Positions 1 through 5,840 of a DNA stretch of 5,840 bases are shown here, piece by piece. The translations under genes were made by a program, and so were the position numbers. Each line of letters opens with the position of its first letter. Within the stretch, counting starts at the first letter, position 1. The notes under the pieces are model-generated. The model searched no databases. It was not told the origin of the DNA and saw only the letters and a list, made by a program, of their open reading frames with translations. Source of the DNA: Microcaldota archaeon (GTDB taxonomy: Archaea; Micrarchaeota; Micrarchaeia; Micrarchaeales; CABMGC01); assembly GCA_028866975.1 (NCBI GenBank), contig JAGWHG010000041.1, forward strand, positions 1-5,840. The letters run 5' to 3'.

Positions 1-367
1 TAATTGCTAGAATAGTGGGTTTGAGTAAAAGAGAGCCACGATGGAACTCTATCGATTTGATTTCTGTAAACTGTATAGCAAAATTTTTGCTATCTGATTT
101 TAATGCATCATCAGGTTTCATTATTTCAAACTTGCTTAGTATTTCATATGTTTTATCAAATATAGTATTGCCGACTCCACGACCCCCTCTGGCAGCCGCA
201 CCTGGAAAAGCTATTTTGGCGCGATCAAATAAACTCATCAGATTAACTACAATTATTCTTTTTTGAGTAAATAAAAGTGCCATCGATGGTCCTCCAAAAG
301 GTTGGCCGTGAGTAAACGAACAAATTGCTATGGTGCCGAGTACAGACTCGTCCGAATTATTTCCCAC
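1..367 (-). CDS. Hypothetical protein with PH-like domain pattern, C-terminus cut by window edge
   Basis: This minus-strand frame is open from a TGA at 401-403 to the left edge, giving about 122 visible codons from a GTG at 367. No function is recognised. The pattern resembles small PH-like domain proteins: a strand reading LLFTQKRIIVV (residues about 31-41), then a Gly/Ala/Arg-rich stretch (GAAARGGRGVG), then a segment like PDDALKSDSKNFAIQFTEI followed by KSIEFHRGSLLL. Family resemblance is from memory and is an inference. Start choice is open. GTG 367 lies about 24 bases from a TATA-like box, as expected for a leaderless transcript, and the added 28 residues (GTIAICSFTHGQPFGG region) look like real protein. 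The alternative is ATG 283, which has a GGAGG seven bases upstream. The gene is far more AT-rich than the uvr genes (34 G+C in bases 61-180). It is divergent from the DUF4389 gene. Confidence 0.62.
   Translation of the reverse strand, partial: MGNNSDESVLGTIAICSFTHGQPFGGPSMALLFTQKRIIVVNLMSLFDRAKIAFPGAAARGGRGVGNTIFDKTYEILSKFEIMKPDDALKSDSKNFAIQFTEIKSIEFHRGSLLLKPTILAI
291..295 (-). promoter_or_regulatory. GGAGG Shine-Dalgarno-like site before ATG 283
   Basis: On the minus strand a perfect GGAGG ends seven bases before ATG 283, the ideal position for a ribosome binding site. It would make ATG 283 the start of the left-edge gene. The same bases also encode Gly-Gly-Pro in the longer version starting at GTG 367, so the match may be a coincidence of coding sequence. 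It is listed because it decides between two starts. Confidence 0.4.
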
Positions 368-370
368 TAA

Positions 371-391
371 GAAATATTTGCAGAAATATTT
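371..391. repeat. Twin palindromic AAATATTT direct repeat
   Basis: The 9-mer GAAATATTT occurs at 371-379 and again at 383-391, a 12-base period. Each contains the self-complementary octamer AAATATTT (372-379 and 384-391), so the pair reads the same on both strands. It sits between, and partly overlaps, the TATA-like box of the left-edge gene and its candidate GTG start. It could be a regulator binding site or simply two alternative TATA-like elements in AT-rich promoter DNA. Confidence 0.5.
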
Positions 392-405
392 AATAAGTTT
401 TCATT
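384..405 (-). promoter_or_regulatory. Archaeal-type BRE/TATA promoter of the left-edge gene
   Basis: Read on the minus strand, a purine-rich GAAAA (BRE-like) is followed by TTATTAAATATTT, a good archaeal TATA-box match centred near 391. The GTG at 367 is about 24 bases downstream of that centre, which fits the usual distance to an archaeal transcription start and suggests a leaderless mRNA. The AT-rich core is nearly symmetric, so weak transcription toward the DUF4389 gene is also possible. Confidence 0.45.
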
Positions 406-477
406 TGCCCTCTAAAATAAAATTACTTCAGGCACTATGCGTGTGCGCCCTTCATATTCTGTGTCACCTACAGTAAG

Positions 478-485
478 TTTATTAG
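478..485 (+). promoter_or_regulatory. TATA-like box upstream of the DUF4389 gene
   Basis: TTTATTAG is centred about 34 bases before ATG 516. With the usual archaeal spacing of about 25 bases to the transcription start, the transcript would begin near 507 and carry a leader of only about ten bases. This agrees with the lack of a convincing Shine-Dalgarno before ATG 516 (only TTGAG). It is a weak match on its own. Confidence 0.3.
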
Positions 486-515
486 CACATTTGGTTCCAA
501 TTAATTTCGATTGAG

Positions 516-797
516 ATGAAGACAGTAAAAGTCGAAGTTAAGAGCGGACCAAGATCGCCTAGATGGGAACTTCTGGTCAGGATACCGTGGGCGATAGTCA
601 GCGGGATTGTCCTTTGGGGTTTTAGCATAGTTGCAGGAATATGCTGGATTCTGCAGATACTTTCGATTCTCTTCACGGGAAACCGCAACGGCGTTCTCAA
701 CGGCGTGCTGAGAAGCTATGTATACTACACGACTAAGATGCATGCATATCTGGGCCTACTCACAGATGAGAGGAACCCGATACTCCCTGAGGATTAG
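516..797 (+). CDS. DUF4389-type small membrane protein
   Basis: A complete 93-residue protein of unknown function that fits the DUF4389 family. The match is by pattern: RWELLVRIPW at residues 16-25, a hydrophobic stretch from about 26 to 53 rich in Ile, Val and Trp that should form one long or two short membrane segments, then LFTGNRNG (52-59), and a tail with AYLGLLTDE (77-85) followed by NPILPE. The length suits a single-domain member; larger family members carry repeats of this unit. Start ATG 516 is chosen because the frame has a TAG at 483-485 and no other good start. The gene probably has its own promoter and ends 20 bases from the stop of the oppositely oriented uvrC. Its position beside the uvr operon does not by itself imply a role in repair. 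Arg is AGR in 5 of 6 codons and Ile is ATA in 6 of 9, which looks archaeal. Confidence 0.85.
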   Translation: MKTVKVEVKSGPRSPRWELLVRIPWAIVSGIVLWGFSIVAGICWILQILSILFTGNRNGVLNGVLRSYVYYTTKMHAYLGLLTDERNPILPED

Positions 798-812
798 CGC
801 CACAAAGGAACG

Positions 813-831
813 TTTCATTATTTTTTAAATT
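813..831 (+). terminator. T-rich terminator after the DUF4389 gene
   Basis: Starting about 16 bases after the DUF4389 stop, the plus strand reads a T-rich stretch with an uninterrupted run of six T (821-826). Archaeal transcription commonly ends on such runs without a hairpin. The run overlaps the last codons of uvrC on the other strand (Lys-Lys codons, AAA AAA), so it may be coding sequence used secondarily. No equivalent T run follows uvrC on the minus strand within the next 100 bases. Confidence 0.35.
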
Positions 832-2422
832 CCTCGCGCATCTTCATCTGTCTGCGCTTCTTATTGTAATTTATGGAGAATCTGTGCGTTTCGTCTCTTA
901 TCTTTCTTATTAGGAGCATCATCTTGCTGTTCTTGTCAAACTTTCTTGGGAATGCCTCATCAGGAAGATATATCTCCTCAAACTTCTTTGCCAGCCCAAT
1001 TATTGGCAGGCTCAGCCCCAATGATCTGAGCGATTCCATTGCAGCGCCCAGCTGTTCTGCGCCGCCGTCGATAAGTATCAAGTCTGGCATCTGCGCCTTC
1101 TCTTCCAGCAGCCTCTTGTAGCGCCTAAGCACCGCCTCCCTCATGCTCGCAAAGTCGTTTTGCTCCCTAACCGTCCTCATCCTGAACTTTCTATAACCAC
1201 TCCTGTCGGGCTTTCCATTGACAAATCGTACCATTCCTGAGACTATGTGCTCGTCTCCTGTGTTTGAGATGTCAAATGATTCTATTGCAAGCGGCAATGT
1301 CGGCAAGTTGAGAGCCTCCTTGAGGTCCAGCAGTGCGCTGTCATATTCCATGTTTGCTGCGATGTTCTCCTCAGCCAAATTGAGCAGCTCCACCTTCTCC
1401 CCCTTTTCCGGGATGACAAGGCTCACGCGCCCGTTTCTGTGGGTCTCGAAGTAGGTTTCAAGCGACCTTCTCTCCGCATCATCTGCCCAACAGCTGTTTC
1501 TAAGGATTATCTCCCTGGGTATTTGGTTTGTAGAATAAAATGCCTTTAGGAACTCCTGCTCAAAATTCTCCTGCATATCGACCTTGAAGTCCTTCTTCCC
1601 CAAAAGGACGCCCTTTCTTATGCCCATCTGTACGACCATCATCTTCTCACCGACTTTTTTGAATGCTATTACATCCTGGTCGTAGTCTCTCTCATTGTCT
1701 ACTATCTGCTTTCTTGAGAGCAGCTCTATGCTGGAGAGCTGGTTTCTGCACTCAAGAGCGCGTTCGTACCTCTTATCATCCGACGCCTCCTTCATCTGCT
1801 TTTTGAGCATGTCAACGGTCTCCCTGCTGTTCCCTTTCAGGAAATGCCGTGCTGCTTCCACCTGCGTGCCGTACTCCTCTGCCGTGACATTACCGATGCA
1901 CGGCGCAGTGCAGATTCCGATGTGATAGTTTAGGCATGCCCTGTTCGGAAGAGTCGTGCAGGTCCTTATCTTGAAAATGTTGACAACCAGCTTTTGCAGC
2001 TCGCGTCTTCTCATCCCGTCGGTATAGGGTCCGAATGATTCGAGTTTCTGCCCTGTCTTTCTGCTCGTTAAGATTCGCGGGAACTCATCTTTCGTTAGGG
2101 CTATGTATGCGAAGGTCTTCGCGTCCTTTAGCATGATGTTGTACTTGGGGGAGTGCTGCTTGATCATCTTGTTCTCGAGCAGCAGCGCCTCAACCTCGCT
2201 TCTGACCACTATCCAGTCAATCTTTCGTATGTGCAAAACCAGTTGCCTGGTCTTTACTGCAAGCTGGTCGTTGTTTGAAAAGTAGCTGTGCACCCGATTT
2301 CTTAGGTTCTTTGCCTTGCCGCAATAGAGGATCGTATCGTTTTCATCCCGAAACAGATACACGCCTGGATTGGTTGGGACTAGGTTTGCCTTGAAATCTG
2401 ATGCTGTTCGTATCTCCATCAT
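818..2422 (-). CDS. uvrC: UvrABC excinuclease subunit C, short form without C-terminal HhH domain
   Basis: UvrC makes the 3' and then the 5' incision around a lesion held by UvrB. The 534 residues show an N-terminal GIY-YIG nuclease (GVY 20-22, YCG 33-35; likely catalytic Y33, K36, R43, E83, N95, by spacing with Thermotoga UvrC), four cysteines C155, C163, C171, C175 in the place of the [4Fe-4S] motif, a UVR motif (about 205-233) that pairs with the UVR motif of UvrB, and an RNase H-like 5' nuclease with D384 (FDIS), D452 (IDGG) and H513 (RDETH). The protein stops 21 residues after H513, at a basic tail, so the tandem helix-hairpin-helix of the roughly 600-residue bacterial proteins is absent. 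Start ATG 2422 is four bases after the uvrA stop; the next codon is also ATG. It ends in tandem stops TAA TGA. Last gene of the operon. Confidence 0.96.
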   Translation of the reverse strand: MMEIRTASDFKANLVPTNPGVYLFRDENDTILYCGKAKNLRNRVHSYFSNNDQLAVKTRQLVLHIRKIDWIVVRSEVEALLLENKMIKQHSPKYNIMLKDAKTFAYIALTKDEFPRILTSRKTGQKLESFGPYTDGMRRRELQKLVVNIFKIRTCTTLPNRACLNYHIGICTAPCIGNVTAEEYGTQVEAARHFLKGNSRETVDMLKKQMKEASDDKRYERALECRNQLSSIELLSRKQIVDNERDYDQDVIAFKKVGEKMMVVQMGIRKGVLLGKKDFKVDMQENFEQEFLKAFYSTNQIPREIILRNSCWADDAERRSLETYFETHRNGRVSLVIPEKGEKVELLNLAEENIAANMEYDSALLDLKEALNLPTLPLAIESFDISNTGDEHIVSGMVRFVNGKPDRSGYRKFRMRTVREQNDFASMREAVLRRYKRLLEEKAQMPDLILIDGGAEQLGAAMESLRSLGLSLPIIGLAKKFEEIYLPDEAFPRKFDKNSKMMLLIRKIRDETHRFSINYNKKRRQMKMREEFKK

Positions 2423-2426
2423 GCCT

Positions 2427-5282
2427 TTACCTTCCCACCATCTGCTTGAGGAAATTCCCCGTATATGACTTCTTTACATTGGCAATTTCCTCTGGCGTCC
2501 CGGCCCCCACAACTTCTCCCCCTGCCATGCCTCCTTCCGGCCCCAGATCAAGTAGGTAGTCGCAGCACTTCACAACGTCCAAGTTGTGTTCTATGACAAA
2601 TACGCTGTTCCCCTTGTCGACCAGTCCGTTTAGCACTGCAATCAGCCTCTTTGTATCGTCAAAATGCAGCCCTGTGGTCGGTTCATCTAAAACATACACA
2701 ACGTGCCCCATCTTGTTCTTGCTTAGCTCCCTTGCGATCTTGATCCTCTGGCTCTCGCCTCCAGAGAGCGTAGTTGCGCTCTGACCGAGCTTTACGTATC
2801 CTAGTCCAACATCTACCAGAGTCTTTAATTTCTTTGCGATGTATGGATAGTTCTCAAAGAAGACGCTTGCCTCCTCGACCTCCATGTCCAGTATGTCCAT
2901 AATGTTTTTTCCCTTAAAGAGAATGCTTAGCGTCTCCTTGTTGTACCTCCTGCCATGGCACTCGCTGCACTCAACATAGACATCTGGGAGGAAGTTCATC
3001 TCGATCTTGAGGACTCCGTCCCCCTGGCAGGTCTCGCACCTGCCGCCCTTCACGTTGAATGAGAACCTGCCCTCCTTGAATCCCTTCACCTGCGCATCCC
3101 TAGTTGCCGCAAAGAGCCGCCTTATCTCGTCAAATAGCTTGGTGTATGTCGCAGGGTTGCTTCTGGGCGTGCGGCCTATCGGGTCCTGGTCTATCACAAT
3201 CACATTTCTGACAGTCTTTGGAACCTCAAATGAGGAATGCCTTCCAATCACGTCTGCCTGCTCTCCAAACTGCTTTTTTAGCAGCGGCACAATCGTCTGG
3301 TTCATAAGCGTGCTCTTGCCGGACCCAGACACGCCTGTTATCCCGCACAGGACTCCAAGCGGCAGCCTTGCAGTTATCTTTTTTAGGTTGTTCTCCTGCG
3401 CGCCGCTTATCGTTATGTAGTCCTGCGGCTTCCTGCGCTCTTTAGGCGTTTCGATCTTCAGCTCCCCTGAAAGGTACTTTCCAGTCAGGCTCTTCTTGCT
3501 CGCTTCTATCTCCTTTGGGGTCCCCTGTGCCGTTATGTGTCCACCATGGACTCCTGCGCCAGGTCCGATGTCGACCACATGGTCTGCTGCAACGATTGTG
3601 TCATAGTCGTGCTCGACGACTATTAGTGTGTTGCCAAGGTCTCGCAGCTTGTGCAGGGTCGCTATCAGCTTTTGGTTGTCCCGCTGGTGCAACCCGATGC
3701 TCGGTTCGTCTAGGATGTAGAGCACGCCCATAAGGTTGCTTCCTATCTGCGTTGCGAGCCGAATCCTCTGCGCCTCCCCTCCAGAAAGTGTCCTTGCGCT
3801 TCTTGAGAGCGTTAGATATCCAAGCCCTACGTTCTTTAGAAAGCCTAGCCTCTCGTTTATCTCCTTTAGCACCTGCTTTGCAATCGCCATCTCCTTTTCC
3901 GCAAGCTTCGATGGCAGGGCTGCAAAGAAATCTACGGCATCTTCAATGCTCAGATCCGTTGCATCTATTATGCTCTTACCCTCGATCTTGACCGCAAGGA
4001 CAGTGTCCTTCAGCCTCTTGCCATTGCAGGTCTTGCAGGGCTCGCCTTTCATGTACTTTTCTATCTCCTCCTTTCTCCACTCGCTCTTGGTGTCATGATA
4101 GAGCCTCATCGTCTGCGGTATCACCCCCTCAAATCCCTTGCCGCGCCTGGCCCATTTCTTCCCAAGCCATCCGCTCTCCTCCTCCTTTTCACCGTAGAGC
4201 AGTATGTCTAGCTGTTTTTTTGTGAGGTCCTTTATCGGCGTCCAGACATCAAAATTGTGCCTCTTTCCTGCAACTGCGATCTGCTGTGCTCTCCAGCTCA
4301 GCTCCATCCTCCCATAGACCTCAATTGCGCCATCCATTACCGACTTGTCCTGATCTGGTATCAAAAGGTCAGGCGAGATGACTATTATCTCCCCAAGCCC
4401 ATGGCATGTCGGGCACGCCCCGAACGGGCTGTTAAACGAGAACATCCTGGGCTCTAGGCTCTCAAAGACTATCTCGGGGTGATTGGGGCATGCCCCGAAT
4501 GTGCTAAATTGCACTTCCTCTGAGAACCTCTCAATCTCGTTCTTCTTGTCCTTGTCCCCCTTCCTCTCAATTATCACCATGTTCCCCTTGCCGACAAGCA
4601 GGGCCTGCTCAACAGCCTCGGAGATCCGTGACCTTTCCTCCTCATCTATCTTAACGGTGTCTATTACCGCCTCTATCCAGTGCTTTTCGTACCTTGCCAT
4701 CTTCACCTCGTCTCGCACAGCCTCCATCGGGTAGATCTTTTGGTCAATTCTCACCTTTGTGAATCCCTGCTTTCTCAGGTCATCTATCGCCTCCTCATGG
4801 GTTCCTTTCATCCCCCTAATTACTGGCGCAAGGAACACTGTGGTCCTGCCCTTTGCCTCCATTATCAGGCTTGTTATGTTCTCTGCGCTCTGCGGCTTAA
4901 TCGAGCTGTTGCACTTGGGGCAGTAGTGCGTTCCGACCCTGGCATACAGAAGCCTTAGGTAATCGTAAATCTCAGTCACCGTGCCAACGGTGGACCTCGG
5001 GTTCTTGCTGGTGGTCTTTTGCTCTATGCTAATTGCTGGCGAGAGTCCGTCTATGCTATCGACATCTGGCTTGTCCATGAGCCCTAGGAACTGCCTTGCA
5101 TACGCAGATAGGCTCTCAACGTATCGCCTCTGCCCCTCTGCGTAGATCGTATCGAACGCGAGCGTCGACTTTCCTGACCCCGATAGTCCTGTTATCACTA
5201 TGAACTTGTTTCGCGGCAGCTCAACGTCGATGTTCTTTAGGTTGTGCTCGCGTGCGCCCTTTACGAATATGCTATCTCTCAT
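2427..5282 (-). CDS. uvrA: UvrABC excinuclease subunit A, DNA damage-sensing ATPase
   Basis: UvrA is the dimeric ABC-type ATPase that scans DNA, recognises distortion and loads UvrB. The 951 residues match the usual length (E. coli about 940). First ATPase half: Walker [10 protein letters not shown] (32-40), signature LSGGEAQR (499-506), Walker [13 protein letters not shown] (521-532), H-loop H558. Second half: Walker [10 protein letters not shown] (650-658), signature LSGGESQR (839-846), Walker [13 protein letters not shown] (862-873), H-loop H899. Zinc sites: C749-x2-C752-x19-C772-x2-C775 is canonical; the first-half finger has C265-P-N-H268 paired with C290-x2-C293, so one Cys is replaced by His; further CxxC pairs occur at 121/124 and 416/419. 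The UvrB-binding and insertion regions lie between about 120 and 400. All catalytic motifs are intact. Start ATG 5282 overlaps the uvrB stop by four bases, implying translational coupling. Confidence 0.98.
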   Translation of the reverse strand: MRDSIFVKGAREHNLKNIDVELPRNKFIVITGLSGSGKSTLAFDTIYAEGQRRYVESLSAYARQFLGLMDKPDVDSIDGLSPAISIEQKTTSKNPRSTVGTVTEIYDYLRLLYARVGTHYCPKCNSSIKPQSAENITSLIMEAKGRTTVFLAPVIRGMKGTHEEAIDDLRKQGFTKVRIDQKIYPMEAVRDEVKMARYEKHWIEAVIDTVKIDEEERSRISEAVEQALLVGKGNMVIIERKGDKDKKNEIERFSEEVQFSTFGACPNHPEIVFESLEPRMFSFNSPFGACPTCHGLGEIIVISPDLLIPDQDKSVMDGAIEVYGRMELSWRAQQIAVAGKRHNFDVWTPIKDLTKKQLDILLYGEKEEESGWLGKKWARRGKGFEGVIPQTMRLYHDTKSEWRKEEIEKYMKGEPCKTCNGKRLKDTVLAVKIEGKSIIDATDLSIEDAVDFFAALPSKLAEKEMAIAKQVLKEINERLGFLKNVGLGYLTLSRSARTLSGGEAQRIRLATQIGSNLMGVLYILDEPSIGLHQRDNQKLIATLHKLRDLGNTLIVVEHDYDTIVAADHVVDIGPGAGVHGGHITAQGTPKEIEASKKSLTGKYLSGELKIETPKERRKPQDYITISGAQENNLKKITARLPLGVLCGITGVSGSGKSTLMNQTIVPLLKKQFGEQADVIGRHSSFEVPKTVRNVIVIDQDPIGRTPRSNPATYTKLFDEIRRLFAATRDAQVKGFKEGRFSFNVKGGRCETCQGDGVLKIEMNFLPDVYVECSECHGRRYNKETLSILFKGKNIMDILDMEVEEASVFFENYPYIAKKLKTLVDVGLGYVKLGQSATTLSGGESQRIKIARELSKNKMGHVVYVLDEPTTGLHFDDTKRLIAVLNGLVDKGNSVFVIEHNLDVVKCCDYLLDLGPEGGMAGGEVVGAGTPEEIANVKKSYTGNFLKQMVGR
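2430..2436 (-). promoter_or_regulatory. Ribosome binding site of uvrC
   Basis: On the minus strand GGGAAGG, inside the last codons of uvrA (Gly-Arg) and its junction, ends seven bases before ATG 2422. It supports this ATG, rather than the following ATG at 2419, as the start, although translation from either would differ by one Met only. Confidence 0.5.
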
Positions 5283-5840
5283 TTTTTCTCCCTCTCTGCC
5301 ATCCTTTTCATGTCCTCAATCTGATCTCGCATCTCTATTGCCTTCTCGAATTCCATGTGCTCGGCGAATTTTCTCATCTGCGCCTCCATCTCTATTAGCT
5401 GCCTTTGCACATCAACCTTGCCTAGGTGCTTTATGCCCTTGATGGTGGTCTTCTTCTGCTCGATCTTCTTGATTATCGTCTTTGGGGTTATTTTGTACTT
5501 CTTGTTGTATTCCATCTGTTTTTCCCTCCTCTGCTGCGTTATCTCAACTGCGTTCTTTATTGAATCTGTCATTTTGTCAGCGAACAGAACCACCCTTCCA
5601 TCAACGTTCCTAGCCGCCCTGCCGATTGTCTGTATCAGGCTGCGAGTGTCTCGCAAGAACCCCTCCTTGTCAGCATCGAGTATGAAGATTGTCCCAACTT
5701 CCGGGATGTCAAGACCCTCCCTTAGAAGGTTTATCCCGACCAAGATGTCAAACTCGTTTGCCCTCAGCTGCCTGATCAGCTCTATCCGATCAAGGCTAGC
5801 TATCTCGCTGTGCAAGTACCTGACCTTAAAGCCCTCCTTT
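5279..5840 (-). CDS. uvrB: UvrABC excinuclease subunit B, C-terminal part only
   Basis: UvrB is the DNA helicase-like subunit that receives the lesion from UvrA and recruits UvrC. Only the last 186 residues are visible; the frame runs off the right edge at [13 protein letters not shown], so the apparent TTG start at 5815 is internal. A full UvrB is about 650-700 residues, so roughly 470 or more lie outside. Seen here are helicase motif V ([15 protein letters not shown]), the strand ILDADKEGF, motif VI ([12 protein letters not shown], which supplies the arginine residues for ATP hydrolysis), FADKMTDSI, and a C-terminal coiled UVR motif ([20 protein letters not shown] onward) that contacts the UVR motif of UvrC. 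The protein ends in TGA overlapping the uvrA ATG. It is the first of the three visible genes, so the operon promoter must lie beyond the window. Nothing seems broken. Confidence 0.97.
   Translation of the reverse strand, partial: KEGFKVRYLHSEIASLDRIELIRQLRANEFDILVGINLLREGLDIPEVGTIFILDADKEGFLRDTRSLIQTIGRAARNVDGRVVLFADKMTDSIKNAVEITQQRREKQMEYNKKYKITPKTIIKKIEQKKTTIKGIKHLGKVDVQRQLIEMEAQMRKFAEHMEFEKAIEMRDQIEDMKRMAEREKK
5288..5294 (-). promoter_or_regulatory. Ribosome binding site of uvrA inside the uvrB 3' end
   Basis: On the minus strand GAGGGAG lies five bases before ATG 5282, embedded in the codons for the final Ala-Glu-Arg-Glu-Lys-Lys of UvrB. Together with the ATGA overlap it favours re-initiation or coupled translation of uvrA after uvrB and supports this ATG as the start. 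Confidence 0.5.

Larger units (their letters stand above)
368..515. other. Divergent intergenic region
   Basis: This 148-base stretch lies between the minus-strand left-edge gene and the plus-strand DUF4389 gene. It holds candidate promoters for both (384-405 minus, 478-485 plus) and the twin AAATATTT element. It also contains a short plus-strand ORF of 25 codons (437-514) and, on the minus strand, a start-less open stretch ending in TAG at 412-414 whose translation (ending RTRIVPEVILF) looks protein-like. Neither is called as a gene. No RNA gene or terminator hairpin is evident. Confidence 0.6.

Noticed and set aside
15..266. Plus-strand 83-codon ORF at the left end
   Set aside because: It lies opposite the minus-strand PH-like frame, which is open from 367 to the edge and has protein-like sequence; the plus frame has no promoter, ribosome site or family pattern.
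337..350. Small inverted repeat CGAGT-ACAG-ACTCG
   Set aside because: Five-base arms, no T run, and it lies inside the probable extended coding region; likely chance.
437..514. 25-codon plus-strand ORF ending just before the DUF4389 start
   Set aside because: No ribosome binding site, the composition is unremarkable, and the likely DUF4389 promoter lies inside it, so it is probably chance.
482..743. Two minus-strand ORFs of 72 and 80 codons under the DUF4389 gene
   Set aside because: Both are shadows of the recognised DUF4389 frame and resemble no family; neither carries the HhH motif missing from UvrC.
3007..3420. Plus-strand 137-codon ORF inside uvrA, and other plus-strand ORFs between 873 and 5442
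   Set aside because: They are antisense shadows of intact uvr genes whose motifs are fully recognised on the minus strand.
5813..5815. TTG as a start of uvrB
   Set aside because: The frame continues upstream to the window edge with conserved UvrB sequence ([11 protein letters not shown]), so this is an internal Leu codon.

Overview
The window is dominated by a compact minus-strand operon for UvrABC nucleotide excision repair, read from right to left: the 3' end of uvrB (5840 to 5279, open at the window edge), complete uvrA (5282 to 2427) and complete uvrC (2422 to 818). uvrB and uvrA share an ATGA stop/start overlap, and uvrA and uvrC are 4 bases apart. No internal promoter is needed. The three products form one pathway: UvrA with UvrB finds the lesion, UvrB verifies and opens it, and UvrC cuts on both sides.

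Left of the operon, tail to tail with uvrC after a 20-base gap, lies a small plus-strand gene (516-797) for a DUF4389-type membrane protein. A 148-base divergent intergenic region (368-515) separates it from an AT-rich minus-strand gene (from about 367 to the left edge, C-terminus missing). That gene encodes a hypothetical protein resembling the small PH-like domain family. The right side of this intergenic region and the opposite strand hold little else: no tRNA, rRNA, CRISPR array or insertion sequence was seen anywhere in the window.

The organism is probably an archaeon, most likely a Nitrososphaera-type ammonia-oxidising archaeon (Thaumarchaeota/Nitrososphaeria). The support is moderate. 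TATA-like boxes sit about 25-35 bases before starts and BRE-like purines precede one of them; in the DUF4389 gene 5 of 6 Arg codons are AGR and 6 of 9 Ile codons are ATA; and the DUF4389 protein has the look I associate with that group. A bacterial origin is not excluded, because UvrABC is a bacterial-type system found only in some archaea, where it is generally thought to have been acquired by transfer.

I see no previously undescribed system. The points most worth a second look are a UvrC that ends just before the usual tandem helix-hairpin-helix domain, an altered spacing in its iron-sulfur cysteine motif, a twin palindromic AAATATTT element in the divergent promoter region, and a sharp drop in GC at the left end.
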